Source of the DNA: Actinomycetales bacterium
Lineage (GTDB): Bacteria > Actinomycetota > Actinomycetes > S36-B12
Direction of reading: 5' to 3'
NCBI GenBank assembly: GCA_016125355.1
Contig: WGLX01000011.1
Coordinates: forward strand, 124,264-188,263
DNA length: 64,000 bases
Within the stretch, counting starts at the first letter, position 1. Each line of letters starts with the position of its first letter. Below are positions 1 to 8,498 of the stretch, one piece after another. The notes under the pieces were generated by a model. That model saw nothing but the letters and a program-made list of their open reading frames with translations. It was not told the origin of the DNA and did no database searches. Made by a program: the position numbers and the translations under genes.

Positions 1-752
1 GCCGCCGCGAGCTCCTCGCGCTGCTCCGGGGTGAGCGATTCGAGCATGCGCTGCATGGCCGCCGAGCGCCGGGCGAGATCGTCGATGAACTCCTCGATGG
101 TGTCCGGCGCGTTCGGGAAGAACTGCTGGTGCTTCTCGATGAACTCCTTGTAGTCGTCGGTGAGGTCCTCGCCGCGACGGTGCTTGTCCAGGAGCTGGTT
201 GAGGTCGCCCATCATCTCCTTGAGCGCTGCGCGCGTCTCGGGGGAGGACATCTGGTCGACGCCGCGGGTGAGGTCGCGGAACTGCTGGTCGATGACGTCA
301 CGCTGCAGCCGGTCCCGGATCTGATCGAACGCGGTACGGGCCTCGGGGGAGCGCCAGTCGTACGTGGACAGCTCCTGCACCGCCCGGCCGACGTCATCAG
401 GCACGGCGTCGAGGAGCGACTCCCGGAAGCGTGCGTCGTCGGACGGGTCGGGGAACAGCGCCGCCCGCTCCGCCTCGAGGGCCTGGTCCAGCAGGTCGCG
501 GATGTCCTCCAGAAGGCCGTCCATGCGGCCCGACGTCTCGAGGTCGCGTCGACGCTGTCGGATGCGCTGGGCCATGGCCTGCAGGCCCTCGCGTCCCTGG
601 GTGCCCTGGCGGAGCAGGTCGCGCAGGGCATCCCGCACGGACTGGCCGTCGAGGATGCGACGGCCGAGCTCGTCCAGCCCGGCACCGGCGTCGGGGGGCG
701 CCGCGAGCGGATCGGGACCGCCGTGGAAGGCGCCGAATCGGTAGCCGCTCAT
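1..752 (-). CDS. VWA-type protein, N-terminal part (runs off left edge)
   Basis: This is the first 250 codons of a protein whose 3' part lies beyond the window. It starts MSGYRFGAFHGG, the typical opening of actinobacterial proteins that end in a von Willebrand factor A domain and are encoded just after a MoxR/Mg-chelatase-like ATPase. The visible part is charged and helical; the VWA domain itself would lie off the edge, so its presence is inferred. The start lies 10 bases after the ATPase stop, so the two are probably co-transcribed. Such ATPase-VWA pairs are thought to act as chaperone-like remodelling complexes; the substrate is unknown. Confidence 0.75.
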   Translation of the reverse strand, partial: MSGYRFGAFHGGPDPLAAPPDAGAGLDELGRRILDGQSVRDALRDLLRQGTQGREGLQAMAQRIRQRRRDLETSGRMDGLLEDIRDLLDQALEAERAALFPDPSDDARFRESLLDAVPDDVGRAVQELSTYDWRSPEARTAFDQIRDRLQRDVIDQQFRDLTRGVDQMSSPETRAALKEMMGDLNQLLDKHRRGEDLTDDYKEFIEKHQQFFPNAPDTIEEFIDDLARRSAAMQRMLESLTPEQREELAA

Positions 753-762
753 GCGCGTCGAC

Positions 763-2187
763 TCACGACGCCCCGTACCGGGTGATGCTGCCGACGGAGT
801 CCTTGTCGATGCGGCGGGTTAGCCAGAGCCCCTCGACCGCGAACTCCACGCAGGCGGCCACGAGTTCCGGGGTCTCGGCGAGGTCGGGCTCGAGCGTGGA
901 CACGAGCCGGCCGAGTCCCTCGACCGGCCCCAACTCGTCGAGCAGGAGCTGACCCGGCACCGACTCACCGACGACGAGGGAGTTGCCCTCGTCGAACCAC
1001 GACACCAGCCAGGTCAGCAACGGCCGCAGGTCGTTGCCGCCGAGGCGCGCCCGCCACGCGTCTGCCGTGGCCCGGCGCGCCAGCAGCTGCAGGGTCTGCT
1101 CCTCGCTGCCCTCCTCGCTGACGTCGAACTCGACCTTGCCGCGCAGGGTCGGGACAACCCCTGCGAGGTCGCCGATGCGGGCGACCGGGTGATCGCTGCC
1201 GGTGAGGGCGGCACGGCGCAGGGCGGCGCCGGACAGCGCCTCCACGCAGGCGATCGAGAAGCGCGCGGACACCCCGCTGCGCTGATCCACGGCCGGCGAC
1301 TCCCGCACCTCGCGCGTGAAGCGGGCCACGACCTCGACCAGGTGGCTCGGCACGAGCGCGCGAAGGGAGGCCTCCTGCTCAATGAGCTCCACCTCGGCGT
1401 CGACGGTCGCGGGGTAGTGGGTGCGGATCTCGGCACCGAAGCGGTCCTTCAGAGGCGTGATGATCCGACCGCGGTTGGTGTAGTCCTCGGGGTTGGCGCT
1501 CGCGACAACGAGCAGGTCCAGCGGGAGGCGCACCTGGTAGCCCCGGATCTGGATGTCACGCTCCTCCAGGACGTTCAGGAGGGCCACCTGGATCCGCTCG
1601 GCGAGGTCTGGGAGCTCGTTGATCGCGAAGATGCCGCGATGCGTGCGCGGGACGAGTCCGAAGTGGATCGTCTCGGTGTCGCCGAGGCTGCGGCCCTCGG
1701 CGACCTTGATCGGGTCGACGTCGCCGACGAGGTCGCCGACGGACGTGTCCGGCGTGGCCAGCTTCTCCCCGAAGCGCTCGCTGCGATGCCGCCACGTCAC
1801 CGGCAGGTCGTCGCCCTGCTCGCCCGCGAGGCGTCGGCACCGCGCGCAGATGGGGACCGTGGGGTCGTCGTTGATCTCGCAGCCCTCGACGACGGGAACC
1901 CATTCGTCGAGGAGGGCGATGAGCGAGCGCAGGAGCCGGGTCTTCCCCTGCCCGCGCTCGCCGAGCATGACGACGTCGTGTCCGGCGAGGAGTGCGCGTT
2001 CGAGCTGTGGGCCGACGGTGTCCTCGAATCCGACGATGCCGGGGAAGGTGGGCTCACCGGCGGCGAGCCGGTCGAGCAGGTTCGCGCGGAGCTCGTCCTT
2101 GACGGATCGGTGCTCGTAGCCGGAGGCGCGGAGGGCGCCCAGCGTGGTGGGCAGGTCGGCGGGGACGGGGGGAGCGAGACGGGTCAC
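763..2187 (-). CDS. MoxR/Mg-chelatase-like AAA+ ATPase
   Basis: A 474-residue AAA+ ATPase of the magnesium chelatase subunit I/MoxR type. The Walker A motif GERGQGKT is at residues 76-83. A cluster of cysteines follows (CEINDDPTVPICARC), then a Walker B-like segment (IFAINELPDL) and sensor region (VVASANPEDYTNRGR). The start chosen is GTG 2187, giving VTRLAPPVPAD; the frame stays open further upstream, but that stretch looks non-coding and crosses a hairpin. The gene lies directly before the VWA-type partner. No chlorophyll genes are nearby, so a general protein-remodelling role is more likely than metal chelation. Confidence 0.88.
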   Translation of the reverse strand: MTRLAPPVPADLPTTLGALRASGYEHRSVKDELRANLLDRLAAGEPTFPGIVGFEDTVGPQLERALLAGHDVVMLGERGQGKTRLLRSLIALLDEWVPVVEGCEINDDPTVPICARCRRLAGEQGDDLPVTWRHRSERFGEKLATPDTSVGDLVGDVDPIKVAEGRSLGDTETIHFGLVPRTHRGIFAINELPDLAERIQVALLNVLEERDIQIRGYQVRLPLDLLVVASANPEDYTNRGRIITPLKDRFGAEIRTHYPATVDAEVELIEQEASLRALVPSHLVEVVARFTREVRESPAVDQRSGVSARFSIACVEALSGAALRRAALTGSDHPVARIGDLAGVVPTLRGKVEFDVSEEGSEEQTLQLLARRATADAWRARLGGNDLRPLLTWLVSWFDEGNSLVVGESVPGQLLLDELGPVEGLGRLVSTLEPDLAETPELVAACVEFAVEGLWLTRRIDKDSVGSITRYGAS

Positions 2188-2246
2188 GTCATGACCGTAC
2201 GTCCAACTCGCTGCCCGCGCGAGGGGGCACGTGCCCACCCCCCTGT

Positions 2247-2309
2247 CGTTGAGTGGCCCGGTGGCGGCCGTTCTGACGCTGAAGATCGCCGCCACCGGGC
2301 CACTCAACG
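2247..2309. terminator. Long-stem hairpin (22-bp perfect arms)
   Basis: Arms 2247-2268 and 2288-2309 are perfect inverted repeats of 22 bp around a 19-nt loop. It lies 13 bases past the stop of the minus-strand DUF4307 gene, so it probably terminates that transcript. No U-tract follows. It contains the GAGTGGC motif shared with hairpins at 6650 and 54271. Confidence 0.7.
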
Positions 2310-2321
2310 AACTGCGGGGGA

Positions 2322-2789
2322 TCAGTACGGCTGGGGCGGGGGCACGACGCCCGGGGGAAACTGCGGGGGAGTGACCCCGGGGGGTCCGTCGACGGAGCAG
2401 CCGAGCAGTTCCACGGCGTAGGCCGGTGCGAGGGTGCGCATCGAGTAGTCCAGCAGCACGTCGGTCTGACCGGGGGGCACGATGATGGTCGCGTAGCCCA
2501 CGTCGACGTGCAGGGCGTCCTGCCCACGCAGGACGCACGTCACCTGCGCATCTGCCGGCTTCTGCAGCGAGATCGTCGCATCCACCCGGTCCGGGGCCAC
2601 CGCGTCGAAGGTCACCAATCGGAAGGCGATCGGGTTCCGCGAGGACCCGACGGTCACGAAGGCGAGGATCGCGACGAAGGCGATCACCAGCAGGGACACC
2701 GCCACCATCCGCCCCACGGGCCGGCGATCGAGGCCGTAGCGATGCTGCATCGCCGGACTCAGTTGGTCCCGAGTGAACGGCGTGGGCAC
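2322..2789 (-). CDS. DUF4307 membrane protein
   Basis: A 155-residue protein with one N-terminal membrane segment (about residues 27-49) followed by an extracytoplasmic domain with two cysteines, and a Pro-rich end. This matches DUF4307, the family encoded next to mca in many actinobacteria (Rv1081c in M. tuberculosis). The start is GTG 2789. It is divergent from mca, only 18 bases away, so the two promoters must overlap. Function is unknown. The conserved linkage to mca suggests, but does not prove, a link to thiol or envelope metabolism. Confidence 0.85.
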   Translation of the reverse strand: MPTPFTRDQLSPAMQHRYGLDRRPVGRMVAVSLLVIAFVAILAFVTVGSSRNPIAFRLVTFDAVAPDRVDATISLQKPADAQVTCVLRGQDALHVDVGYATIIVPPGQTDVLLDYSMRTLAPAYAVELLGCSVDGPPGVTPPQFPPGVVPPPQPY

Positions 2790-2807
2790 GTAGGGGAGAC
2801 TAGTCCC

Positions 2808-3683
2808 GTGTCCACGTCCCTACGCCTGATGGCCGTCCACGCCCACCCGGACGACGAGTCCAGCAAGGGTGCTGCCACCATCGCCAAGTACCGGGCCGAG
2901 GGAGTCGACGTCATGGTCGTCACGTGCACGGGCGGCGAGCGCGGCGACGTCCTCAATGCTGCTGCCCAGGCCGACGTCGACGAGCGCGGCATGCTCGCGG
3001 TGCGCCGCGAGGAGATGGCCAATGCCGCTGCGGTGCTCGATGTGCGCCACGCGTGGCTCGGCTTCGAGGACTCGGGCTTCCCGGAGGGCGACCCGCCCCC
3101 ACCCCTTCCCGAGGGCTCCTTCGCGGCGCTGCCCGTCGAGGAGACGATCCCGCGGCTCGTCGAACTGATCCGCTCCTTCCGCCCGCAGGTCGTCACCACC
3201 TACGACGAGAACGGGGGCTACCCGCACCCCGACCACATCCGCACCCATGAGACCACCATGGCGGCGATCGACGCGGCGGCCGACCCCGTCCATCGCCCGG
3301 ACCTCGGCGAGCCCTGGCAGGTCCTCAAGGTCTACTACAACCAGCAGTTCTCCAAGGCCCGCGTCGAGGCACTGCACCTGGCGATGATCGACGCCGACCT
3401 CGACTCGCCGTACCACGACTGGCTGAAGCGCTGGGACGAGCGGCCCGACGACGCGCGCCGGCTGACCACGCGCGTGCCCGCGGCCGAGTGGTTCGAGGTG
3501 CGCGACCGGGCGCTGCTCCAGCACCGCACGCAGATCGACCCGGACGGCCAGTGGTTCGCAGTCCCGCTGGAGTTCCAGCAGCGGGTATGGCCCACCGAGG
3601 ACTTCGAACTGGCCCGATCACTCGTCGAGACGACGTTGCCGGAGGACGACCTGTTCGCCGGCCTACGAGAGGAAGCCCCATGA
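2808..3683 (+). CDS. mca: Mycothiol S-conjugate amidase Mca
   Basis: A 291-residue LmbE/PIG-L family zinc amidase that cleaves mycothiol S-conjugates to a mercapturic acid and GlcN-inositol, detoxifying electrophiles. The zinc motif H13-P-D-D16 and the second motif HPDH (140-143) are intact, giving the expected ligands H13, D16 and H143. Length matches the family. The start is GTG 2808 (VSTSLRLMAVHAHPDD). Its stop overlaps the next start as ATGA. It is told apart from MshB (57419, same window) by the Mca-type sequence GGYPHPDHIRTHE and by its DUF4307/small membrane protein neighbours. Confidence 0.92.
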   Translation: MSTSLRLMAVHAHPDDESSKGAATIAKYRAEGVDVMVVTCTGGERGDVLNAAAQADVDERGMLAVRREEMANAAAVLDVRHAWLGFEDSGFPEGDPPPPLPEGSFAALPVEETIPRLVELIRSFRPQVVTTYDENGGYPHPDHIRTHETTMAAIDAAADPVHRPDLGEPWQVLKVYYNQQFSKARVEALHLAMIDADLDSPYHDWLKRWDERPDDARRLTTRVPAAEWFEVRDRALLQHRTQIDPDGQWFAVPLEFQQRVWPTEDFELARSLVETTLPEDDLFAGLREEAP

Positions 3684-3967
3684 TCCCGGCCGCCCTGCTG
3701 CCGATCCCCGCCGCCGTGCTGGCCGAGACGACCGATCCCGAGCAGCAGAAGACGCTGATCGACAACGCGCTGCCCATCGCCGGCCTGTTCGTCCTCCTGC
3801 TCCTGATCGCCGTGTACTTCCTCTGGCGCTCGCTGAACAAGCAGATCAAGAAGATCGACCCCGACTTGCCGGCAGGTCGTGACGACAAGGAGCAGGCGTT
3901 CGACCGTGAGCTGACGCAAGAGGCCGCGGAGCGCGGCGAGAGCCGGGATGACACCCAGTCGCAGTAG
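3680..3967 (+). CDS. Small single-span membrane protein next to mca
   Basis: A 95-residue protein with a short hydrophobic N-terminus, one membrane segment (about residues 33-50) and a strongly charged cytoplasmic tail. It overlaps mca by four bases and is probably translationally coupled to it. The position matches Rv1083 of M. tuberculosis, also a small protein downstream of mca. I know of no function. The next gene (SURF1) starts inside its last codons. Confidence 0.7.
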   Translation: MIPAALLPIPAAVLAETTDPEQQKTLIDNALPIAGLFVLLLLIAVYFLWRSLNKQIKKIDPDLPAGRDDKEQAFDRELTQEAAERGESRDDTQSQ

Positions 3968-4724
3968 GCGGATGCTGCAGCTGGCGCTGACGCCCAGGTG
4001 GCTGCTGCTCCTGCTGGTCCTCGTGGCGTTCGTCATCGCCACCGTGCTCCTCGGTCGATGGCAGTGGGAGCGCACGCAGTCGATTCTCGATGCCGAGCGT
4101 GCGGCTGCCTCGCAGCCCATCCCGATCCTCGACGCCTTTCCTGACCGGCAGCCCGGCCAGGTGCCGGACGACATGCCGTCGGAGTCCATCGGACGACCGG
4201 TCATCGTCACCGGCCAGTACGACCCCGGGATGCAGGCCATCATCACGAGTCGGTCACTCGACGGCGAGGCGGGTGTCTGGGTGGTCACCGGAGTTCCGCA
4301 ACCCGACGGCACCGTGGCAGCCGTACTCCGCGGCTGGCTCCCCGATGCGGGCGACGCCGGCAGTGCCGTTCCCTCCGGAGCCGTCGAGGTGCAGGGCGTC
4401 CTCCAGCCGGACGAGCCGTTCTATGTGGACGCCCCGATCGACGGCGATCAGACGGTCGTCATCTCGAGCGGTCGACTGGCGCGGATGTGGGGGGCGCCGG
4501 TACTGCCCGGGTTCGTCGTGCTCCAGCAGGAGCGGCCACCCGTTGACCCAGCGCCAATCCCGGTCCCGCAGACGGTGCAGACGGCGGACGTCCCGTTCCC
4601 GCTCCAGAACTTCTTCTACGCCTTCCAGTGGTGGATCTTCGCGGGCTTCGGCGTCGTCGTGTACGTGCGATGGCTGTGGATCGAGGCGGGTCGCGAGGAG
4701 GAGCCCGCGTTGGCCGTCGACTAG
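3948..4724 (+). CDS. SURF1 family cytochrome oxidase assembly protein
   Basis: A 258-residue protein with the SURF1 layout: an N-terminal membrane segment (about 14-35) followed by LGRWQWERTQ, a large extracytoplasmic domain, and a C-terminal membrane segment after the characteristic NFFYAFQWWIFAG. SURF1 proteins help insert heme into the aa3-type cytochrome c oxidase. The start at 3948 overlaps the preceding gene by 20 bases; ATG 3972 (MLQLALTP) is an alternative. No oxidase structural genes are in the window. Confidence 0.88.
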   Translation: MTPSRSRRMLQLALTPRWLLLLLVLVAFVIATVLLGRWQWERTQSILDAERAAASQPIPILDAFPDRQPGQVPDDMPSESIGRPVIVTGQYDPGMQAIITSRSLDGEAGVWVVTGVPQPDGTVAAVLRGWLPDAGDAGSAVPSGAVEVQGVLQPDEPFYVDAPIDGDQTVVISSGRLARMWGAPVLPGFVVLQQERPPVDPAPIPVPQTVQTADVPFPLQNFFYAFQWWIFAGFGVVVYVRWLWIEAGREEEPALAVD

Positions 4725-4735
4725 CCTTGCTGACC

Positions 4736-5653
4736 GTGATCACCGTCATCGGCGAGGCCCTCGTCGACATCATCGTGGACCCGCAGGGTGAGGTGACCTC
4801 CGTCGTCGGCGGCGGGCCCCTCAACACCGCCCGCACGGTGGCGCGGCTCGGCCTGGCGTCGACCTTCCTCGGGGGAGTCTCGACCGACCCCTTCGGCCAG
4901 CGCATCATGCGCCTGCTGGCGGAGGATGGCGTCGTGCTGGGTCTCGGCCAGCAGGTGGGCGAGCCGACCACCCTGGCCATCGCCGAGATCGACGCGAACG
5001 GTGCCGCCACCTATCGCTTCATGCTCGACGGCACGTCCGCCGCGGCCGTCACGCCGGAGATGGCCCTCGCGGCCCTCGATCCGGGCACGCGCGCCATCCA
5101 CGCCGGCACCCTCGCCCTCGTCCTCGAGCCGCTGGCCGACGCGCTGGTGGCCGTGGTCCAGGCGGCGTCCGACGACCAGCTCGTCATGATCGACCCGAAC
5201 TGCCGGCCCTCCGTGGCCCGACGAGACCTCCTGCTGCGCTCCCTCAGCGCCGTGCTGCCGCGAGCCGACGTGATCAAGGTCAGCGGAGACGACCTCGAGT
5301 ACCTGCACCCCGGCGTGGGCCTGATCGACGCCGCGCGGCGCATGGCGGTCGAGTCCGATGCCGTCGTGCTCTTCACGGACGGGGGAAACGCCGTCCACGT
5401 CATCACCGAGGACGCCGACGTCGACCTGCCCGTCCCGCGCGTGCCGGTCGCGGACACGGTGGGAGCCGGCGACTCCTTCAGCGGCGGATTCCTGTCGTGG
5501 TGGCTCGAGCACGGGCGTACGCGCGAGGACCTGTCGGATCTCGACGCCGTCGCCGAGGGCGCCCGATTCGGCATCACCGTGGCGGGGATCACCTGCCAGC
5601 GGGCGGGCGCGAACCCGCCGTTCATCCACGAGATCGAGGGCGGTTGGCAGTGA
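4736..5653 (+). CDS. PfkB-family carbohydrate kinase
   Basis: A 305-residue ribokinase-like kinase. The N-terminus shows the sugar-binding GGGPLNTARTVARLG motif, and the C-terminus the PfkB signature DTVGAGDSFSGGF with the catalytic aspartate and anion hole. The most similar group is fructokinase-like, but the sugar cannot be read from sequence. The start is GTG 4736, 11 bases after SURF1; TTG 4727 is possible. The stop overlaps the next start (GTGA), which suggests an operon with the DUF3817 gene. Confidence 0.87.
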   Translation: MITVIGEALVDIIVDPQGEVTSVVGGGPLNTARTVARLGLASTFLGGVSTDPFGQRIMRLLAEDGVVLGLGQQVGEPTTLAIAEIDANGAATYRFMLDGTSAAAVTPEMALAALDPGTRAIHAGTLALVLEPLADALVAVVQAASDDQLVMIDPNCRPSVARRDLLLRSLSAVLPRADVIKVSGDDLEYLHPGVGLIDAARRMAVESDAVVLFTDGGNAVHVITEDADVDLPVPRVPVADTVGAGDSFSGGFLSWWLEHGRTREDLSDLDAVAEGARFGITVAGITCQRAGANPPFIHEIEGGWQ

Positions 5654-5988
5654 AGGGACTTCCCGCGGCGTTCACGCGGTACCGGATCATGGCGTGGGTC
5701 ACCGGTGTCGTGCTGGCGAGCGCGACCGTCTGGCTGGTCGTGGGCCGGCTGTTCCTTGACTACGGGGATGCGGAGATGCGCCCGGCGCTCTACGGCTACC
5801 TGTGGATAGCCCACGGGTGGCTGTACATGCTGTACCTGATCACCGGCGTGGATCTCGCCTTCCGGGTGAGGTACAGCGTCGGTCGTACCCTGCTGATCCT
5901 CATCGCCGGAACGATCCCCTTCGCATCCTTCTTCGCCGAGGCCGCTGTCCACAAGGACCTCAAGAAGCGCGAGCTGCTGCCTACCTGA
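5650..5988 (+). CDS. DUF3817 integral membrane protein
   Basis: A 112-residue protein with three membrane segments. The conserved DUF3817 signatures are present: a WIAHGWLYMLYL block in the middle and GTIPFASFFAE near the end. GTG 5650 overlaps the kinase stop. Family function is unknown. Homologues are widespread in actinobacteria and often adjoin unrelated housekeeping genes, so context tells little. Confidence 0.85.
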   Translation: MKGLPAAFTRYRIMAWVTGVVLASATVWLVVGRLFLDYGDAEMRPALYGYLWIAHGWLYMLYLITGVDLAFRVRYSVGRTLLILIAGTIPFASFFAEAAVHKDLKKRELLPT

Positions 5989-6033
5989 CGCGCTGCCCGG
6001 GTCCCGCGCTCGAGGGAGCGATGCTCGCGTGGG

Positions 6034-6105
6034 GTGGCCTCGCTCCTCGTGGCCCTCGTCGGCGTGGCTCTCGTGCTGATGCTCATCGGGCACTCGCGGG
6101 AATAG
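6034..6105 (+). CDS. Possible 23-residue hydrophobic peptide
   Basis: GTG 6034 opens a 24-codon frame ending in TAG 6103-6105. It would encode a very hydrophobic peptide (VASLLVALVGVALVLMLIG then HSRE) that could span the membrane once. A GGAG about 15 bases upstream is a weak ribosome site. It lies between DUF3817 and the CIRCE operator. This may be chance in GC-rich DNA. Confidence 0.25.
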   Translation: MASLLVALVGVALVLMLIGHSRE

Positions 6106-6122
6106 GGCCCGCCACACTATCG

Positions 6123-6149
6123 TTAGCACTCGACAGATGAGAGTGCCAG
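6123..6149. promoter_or_regulatory. CIRCE operator (HrcA binding site)
   Basis: TTAGCACTC (6123-6131), a 9-base spacer, and GAGTGCCAG (6141-6149). The CIRCE consensus is TTAGCACTC-N9-GAGTGCTAA: the left arm is perfect, the right arm matches 7 of 9, and the spacer is exact. It lies 37 bases before the hsp20 start, so HrcA repression relieved by heat is expected for that gene. HrcA itself is not in the window. Confidence 0.88.
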
Positions 6150-6186
6150 CCGAGGGCCGGCTGGCCGATCACTTCTGGAGGGTGAG

Positions 6187-6636
6187 ATGAGCTCTGTCGT
6201 TCGTTTCAAGCCGCTGTTCGAGGCCGGCCTGGATGCCGCCTTCGATGACCTGGTCCGGCGCACGCTGGCCGAGCCCGGGACGGCCAGCTGGGTCCCCGCT
6301 GCCGACATCGTCCAGATCGGCGAGGACGTCGTCATCACGCTGGAGATCCCGGGTGTGACGGCGGAGGACGTCGAGATCGAGGTCAAGGACCGCAGCATGG
6401 TCGTTCGCGGCCGCCGCACCGTCGTCGTGGACGAGGAGTCGGCGAAGCCGATCCGGGCGGAGATCCGTCGCGGCGAGTTCTCCCGTGGGTTCCGGCTGCC
6501 GCCGCATGTCGGACCGGATGCCGTGCACGCCTCCTACGAGGCCGGGATGCTGGTCATCAGGGTCTCCGGCGCGCAGCCGGCACCGGTGACGCGGCGCGTG
6601 CCGATCGAGAACCTGACCCCGTCGCCCCAGGCCTGA
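6187..6636 (+). CDS. Hsp20/alpha-crystallin small heat-shock protein
   Basis: A 149-residue small heat-shock protein, an ATP-independent holdase. The alpha-crystallin domain covers about residues 40-140, with the typical VITLEIPGVTAEDVEIEV and, near its end, YEAGMLVIRV (an A/G-x-L-type motif). The short N-terminal arm and a C-terminal extension are as usual in the family. A GGAGGGTGAG ribosome site precedes ATG 6187. The upstream CIRCE element indicates HrcA control. The gene appears monocistronic and ends just before a hairpin. Confidence 0.93.
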   Translation: MSSVVRFKPLFEAGLDAAFDDLVRRTLAEPGTASWVPAADIVQIGEDVVITLEIPGVTAEDVEIEVKDRSMVVRGRRTVVVDEESAKPIRAEIRRGEFSRGFRLPPHVGPDAVHASYEAGMLVIRVSGAQPAPVTRRVPIENLTPSPQA

Positions 6637-6649
6637 TCCCTCTCTCCGT

Positions 6650-6706
6650 CGAGTGGCGGGTTCTGCTGACCCGGGAGCCTCCTGGACGAGCACAACTCGC
6701 CACTCG
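6650..6706. terminator. Hairpin of the CGAGTGGCGGGTT family
   Basis: Arms 6650-6667 and 6689-6706 pair at 16 of 18 positions around a 21-nt loop. It lies between the convergent hsp20 and ung genes, 3 bases from the ung stop, so it can serve both. The arm CGAGTGGCGGGTT also occurs in the hairpin at 54271. There is no U-tract. Confidence 0.65.
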
Positions 6707-6708
6707 CG

Positions 6709-7386
6709 TCAGGCAAGGGACCAGTCCACGCCGTCAGCGCCCAGCTCCTCGAGCTGGGCGTTGGCGCGACTGAACGGCCGCGACCCGAAGAAGCCGCGGT
6801 CCGCGCTCATCGGACTCGGATGGGCGGACGCGATGATCGGGACGTCGGGCAGCGACGGCTGCAGGGACTGCGCATCCCGACCCCACAGGATGGCCACGAG
6901 CGGCTGGTCCGGTCGCTCCACGAGCGCGTCGATCGCCGTCGAGGTGATCTCCTCCCACCCGATCCCGCGGTGGCTGCCGGGCTCGCCCAGGCGGACCGTG
7001 AGCACCCTGTTGAGGAGCATGACGCCGTGGTGGGTCCATGGCGTGAGATCACCGTTGCGTGGTGCGGGCAGGCCGAGGTCGTCGTTCAACTCCCGGAAGA
7101 TGTTCTGCAGGCTGCGCGGCAGTGGGCGGACGTCGGGGGCCACGGAGAAGGACAACCCCACGGCGTGCCCCGGAGTCGGGTAGGGGTCCTGCCCGACGAT
7201 GAGGACGCGCACGTCGTCGAGCGGCTGCTGGAAGGCGCGCAGGATGTTGGCCCCTGCCGGCGCCCAGGGTCGTCCCGCGGCGGACTCGGTCCGCAAGTAG
7301 TCGCCGATGTCCGTGAACCGGTCCTGGAGCGGAGCAAGTGCCGGCGCCCACGACGGGTGCACGAGGTCGGTGATCGGGGCGGGCAT
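6709..7386 (-). CDS. ung: Uracil-DNA glycosylase (family 1)
   Basis: A 225-residue Ung that removes uracil from DNA to start base excision repair. The water-activating motif GQDPYP is at residues 65-70 (catalytic D67), and the minor-groove intercalation loop [18 protein letters not shown] is complete. The Gln/Phe pocket region [25 protein letters not shown] is also typical. Length matches the family. It is a single gene, convergent with hsp20. Confidence 0.95.
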   Translation of the reverse strand: MPAPITDLVHPSWAPALAPLQDRFTDIGDYLRTESAAGRPWAPAGANILRAFQQPLDDVRVLIVGQDPYPTPGHAVGLSFSVAPDVRPLPRSLQNIFRELNDDLGLPAPRNGDLTPWTHHGVMLLNRVLTVRLGEPGSHRGIGWEEITSTAIDALVERPDQPLVAILWGRDAQSLQPSLPDVPIIASAHPSPMSADRGFFGSRPFSRANAQLEELGADGVDWSLA

Positions 7387-7439
7387 CCCACGACCCTAGC
7401 CACCCCACTCCCTGTCATCCTGCAGACGACGGGAATGGG

Positions 7440-8498
7440 TCAGTCGCTGCGCGGATAGGCATCGAGGTCGAGGGCCTTGGCGCTGGCCCACAGCTGCATG
7501 CCCGGTGCCAGGCCCAGGTCGCGGGTCGATGCCGCCGTCACGGCCACGGCGAGATCCGGTGGCCCGGCGACCTGGACGAGGCTGCGGTCGAGGTGCGTCT
7601 CGACGTCGACGACGCGCACCGGCCACACGTTGCGGGCGCTGCCCTCCGGGGGAGTGCGGTGCAGCACGATGGCCTCGGGCCGGATGACCACGATCACCTC
7701 GCCCCTCAGCGCCCGGTCCGGAATGGCCACCGTCGTACCGTCCGTGCAGGTGGCAAGTCCGTCGACGGCGATGGCGTGCAGCAGGTTGGCGCCCATGAGC
7801 GTGGCCACATAGGACGTGGCCGGCCGTCGGCCGACGTCGTCCGTCGTGCCGGACTGCGAGACCCGGCCCGACTCGAGGACGACGACGTCGTCGGCGAGCA
7901 CTAAGGCGTCCAACGGGTCGTGCGTCACGAGCAGGGTCGGTCCGGTGAACTCGCGGAGGTGCCGTCGCAGTTCGCGGCGCACCTCGACGCGGGTCGAGGC
8001 GTCGAGGGCGGCCATCGGCTCATCGAGCAGCAGCATGTCCGGGTCGGCCGCCAGCGCCCGGGCCAGGGCCACCCGCTGCGCCTGACCCCCGGACAGGGCG
8101 CTGGGGCGCCGCTCGGCGAGGTCGGCCACGTCCAGCCGGTCCAGCCACTCGGTCGCCCGGCGGGCCGGCTCCGGCAGTCCCAGGCTGCGCGGGCCGAACT
8201 CCACATTGGCCTGGACGCTCAGGTGCGGGAACAACAGGAAGTCCTGGAACACCAGGCCGGTCCGTCGATGCTCGGCGGGGACGAAGACGCTCTCTGCCGG
8301 ATCGTCGAGTACGCGGCCCGAGATCTCGATGCGTCCGGCATCCACCGGCTGCAGGCCCGCGAGCGTGTGCAGGAGGGTCGTCTTGCCCGAGCCGTTGGGC
8401 CCCAGGACCGCGGTGATCCGCCCCGCGGCCGCCACGATGTCGACGTGCAGGCGGAAGTCCCCGCGGCTGACGTCGATGCGCGCACTGAGTCCGTTCAT
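7440..8498 (-). CDS. modC: Molybdate ABC transporter ATPase ModC
   Basis: A 352-residue ABC ATPase: Walker A GPNGSGKT at 33-40, signature SALSGGQAQR, Walker B MLLLDEP, and switch histidine in VTHDPLDAL. The C-terminal third looks like the TOBE/Mop domain found in ModC, which binds oxyanion. ATG 8498 overlaps the end of modB by four bases. With modA and modB it completes a molybdate importer; tungstate cannot be excluded from sequence. Confidence 0.88.
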   Translation of the reverse strand: MNGLSARIDVSRGDFRLHVDIVAAAGRITAVLGPNGSGKTTLLHTLAGLQPVDAGRIEISGRVLDDPAESVFVPAEHRRTGLVFQDFLLFPHLSVQANVEFGPRSLGLPEPARRATEWLDRLDVADLAERRPSALSGGQAQRVALARALAADPDMLLLDEPMAALDASTRVEVRRELRRHLREFTGPTLLVTHDPLDALVLADDVVVLESGRVSQSGTTDDVGRRPATSYVATLMGANLLHAIAVDGLATCTDGTTVAIPDRALRGEVIVVIRPEAIVLHRTPPEGSARNVWPVRVVDVETHLDRSLVQVAGPPDLAVAVTAASTRDLGLAPGMQLWASAKALDLDAYPRSD

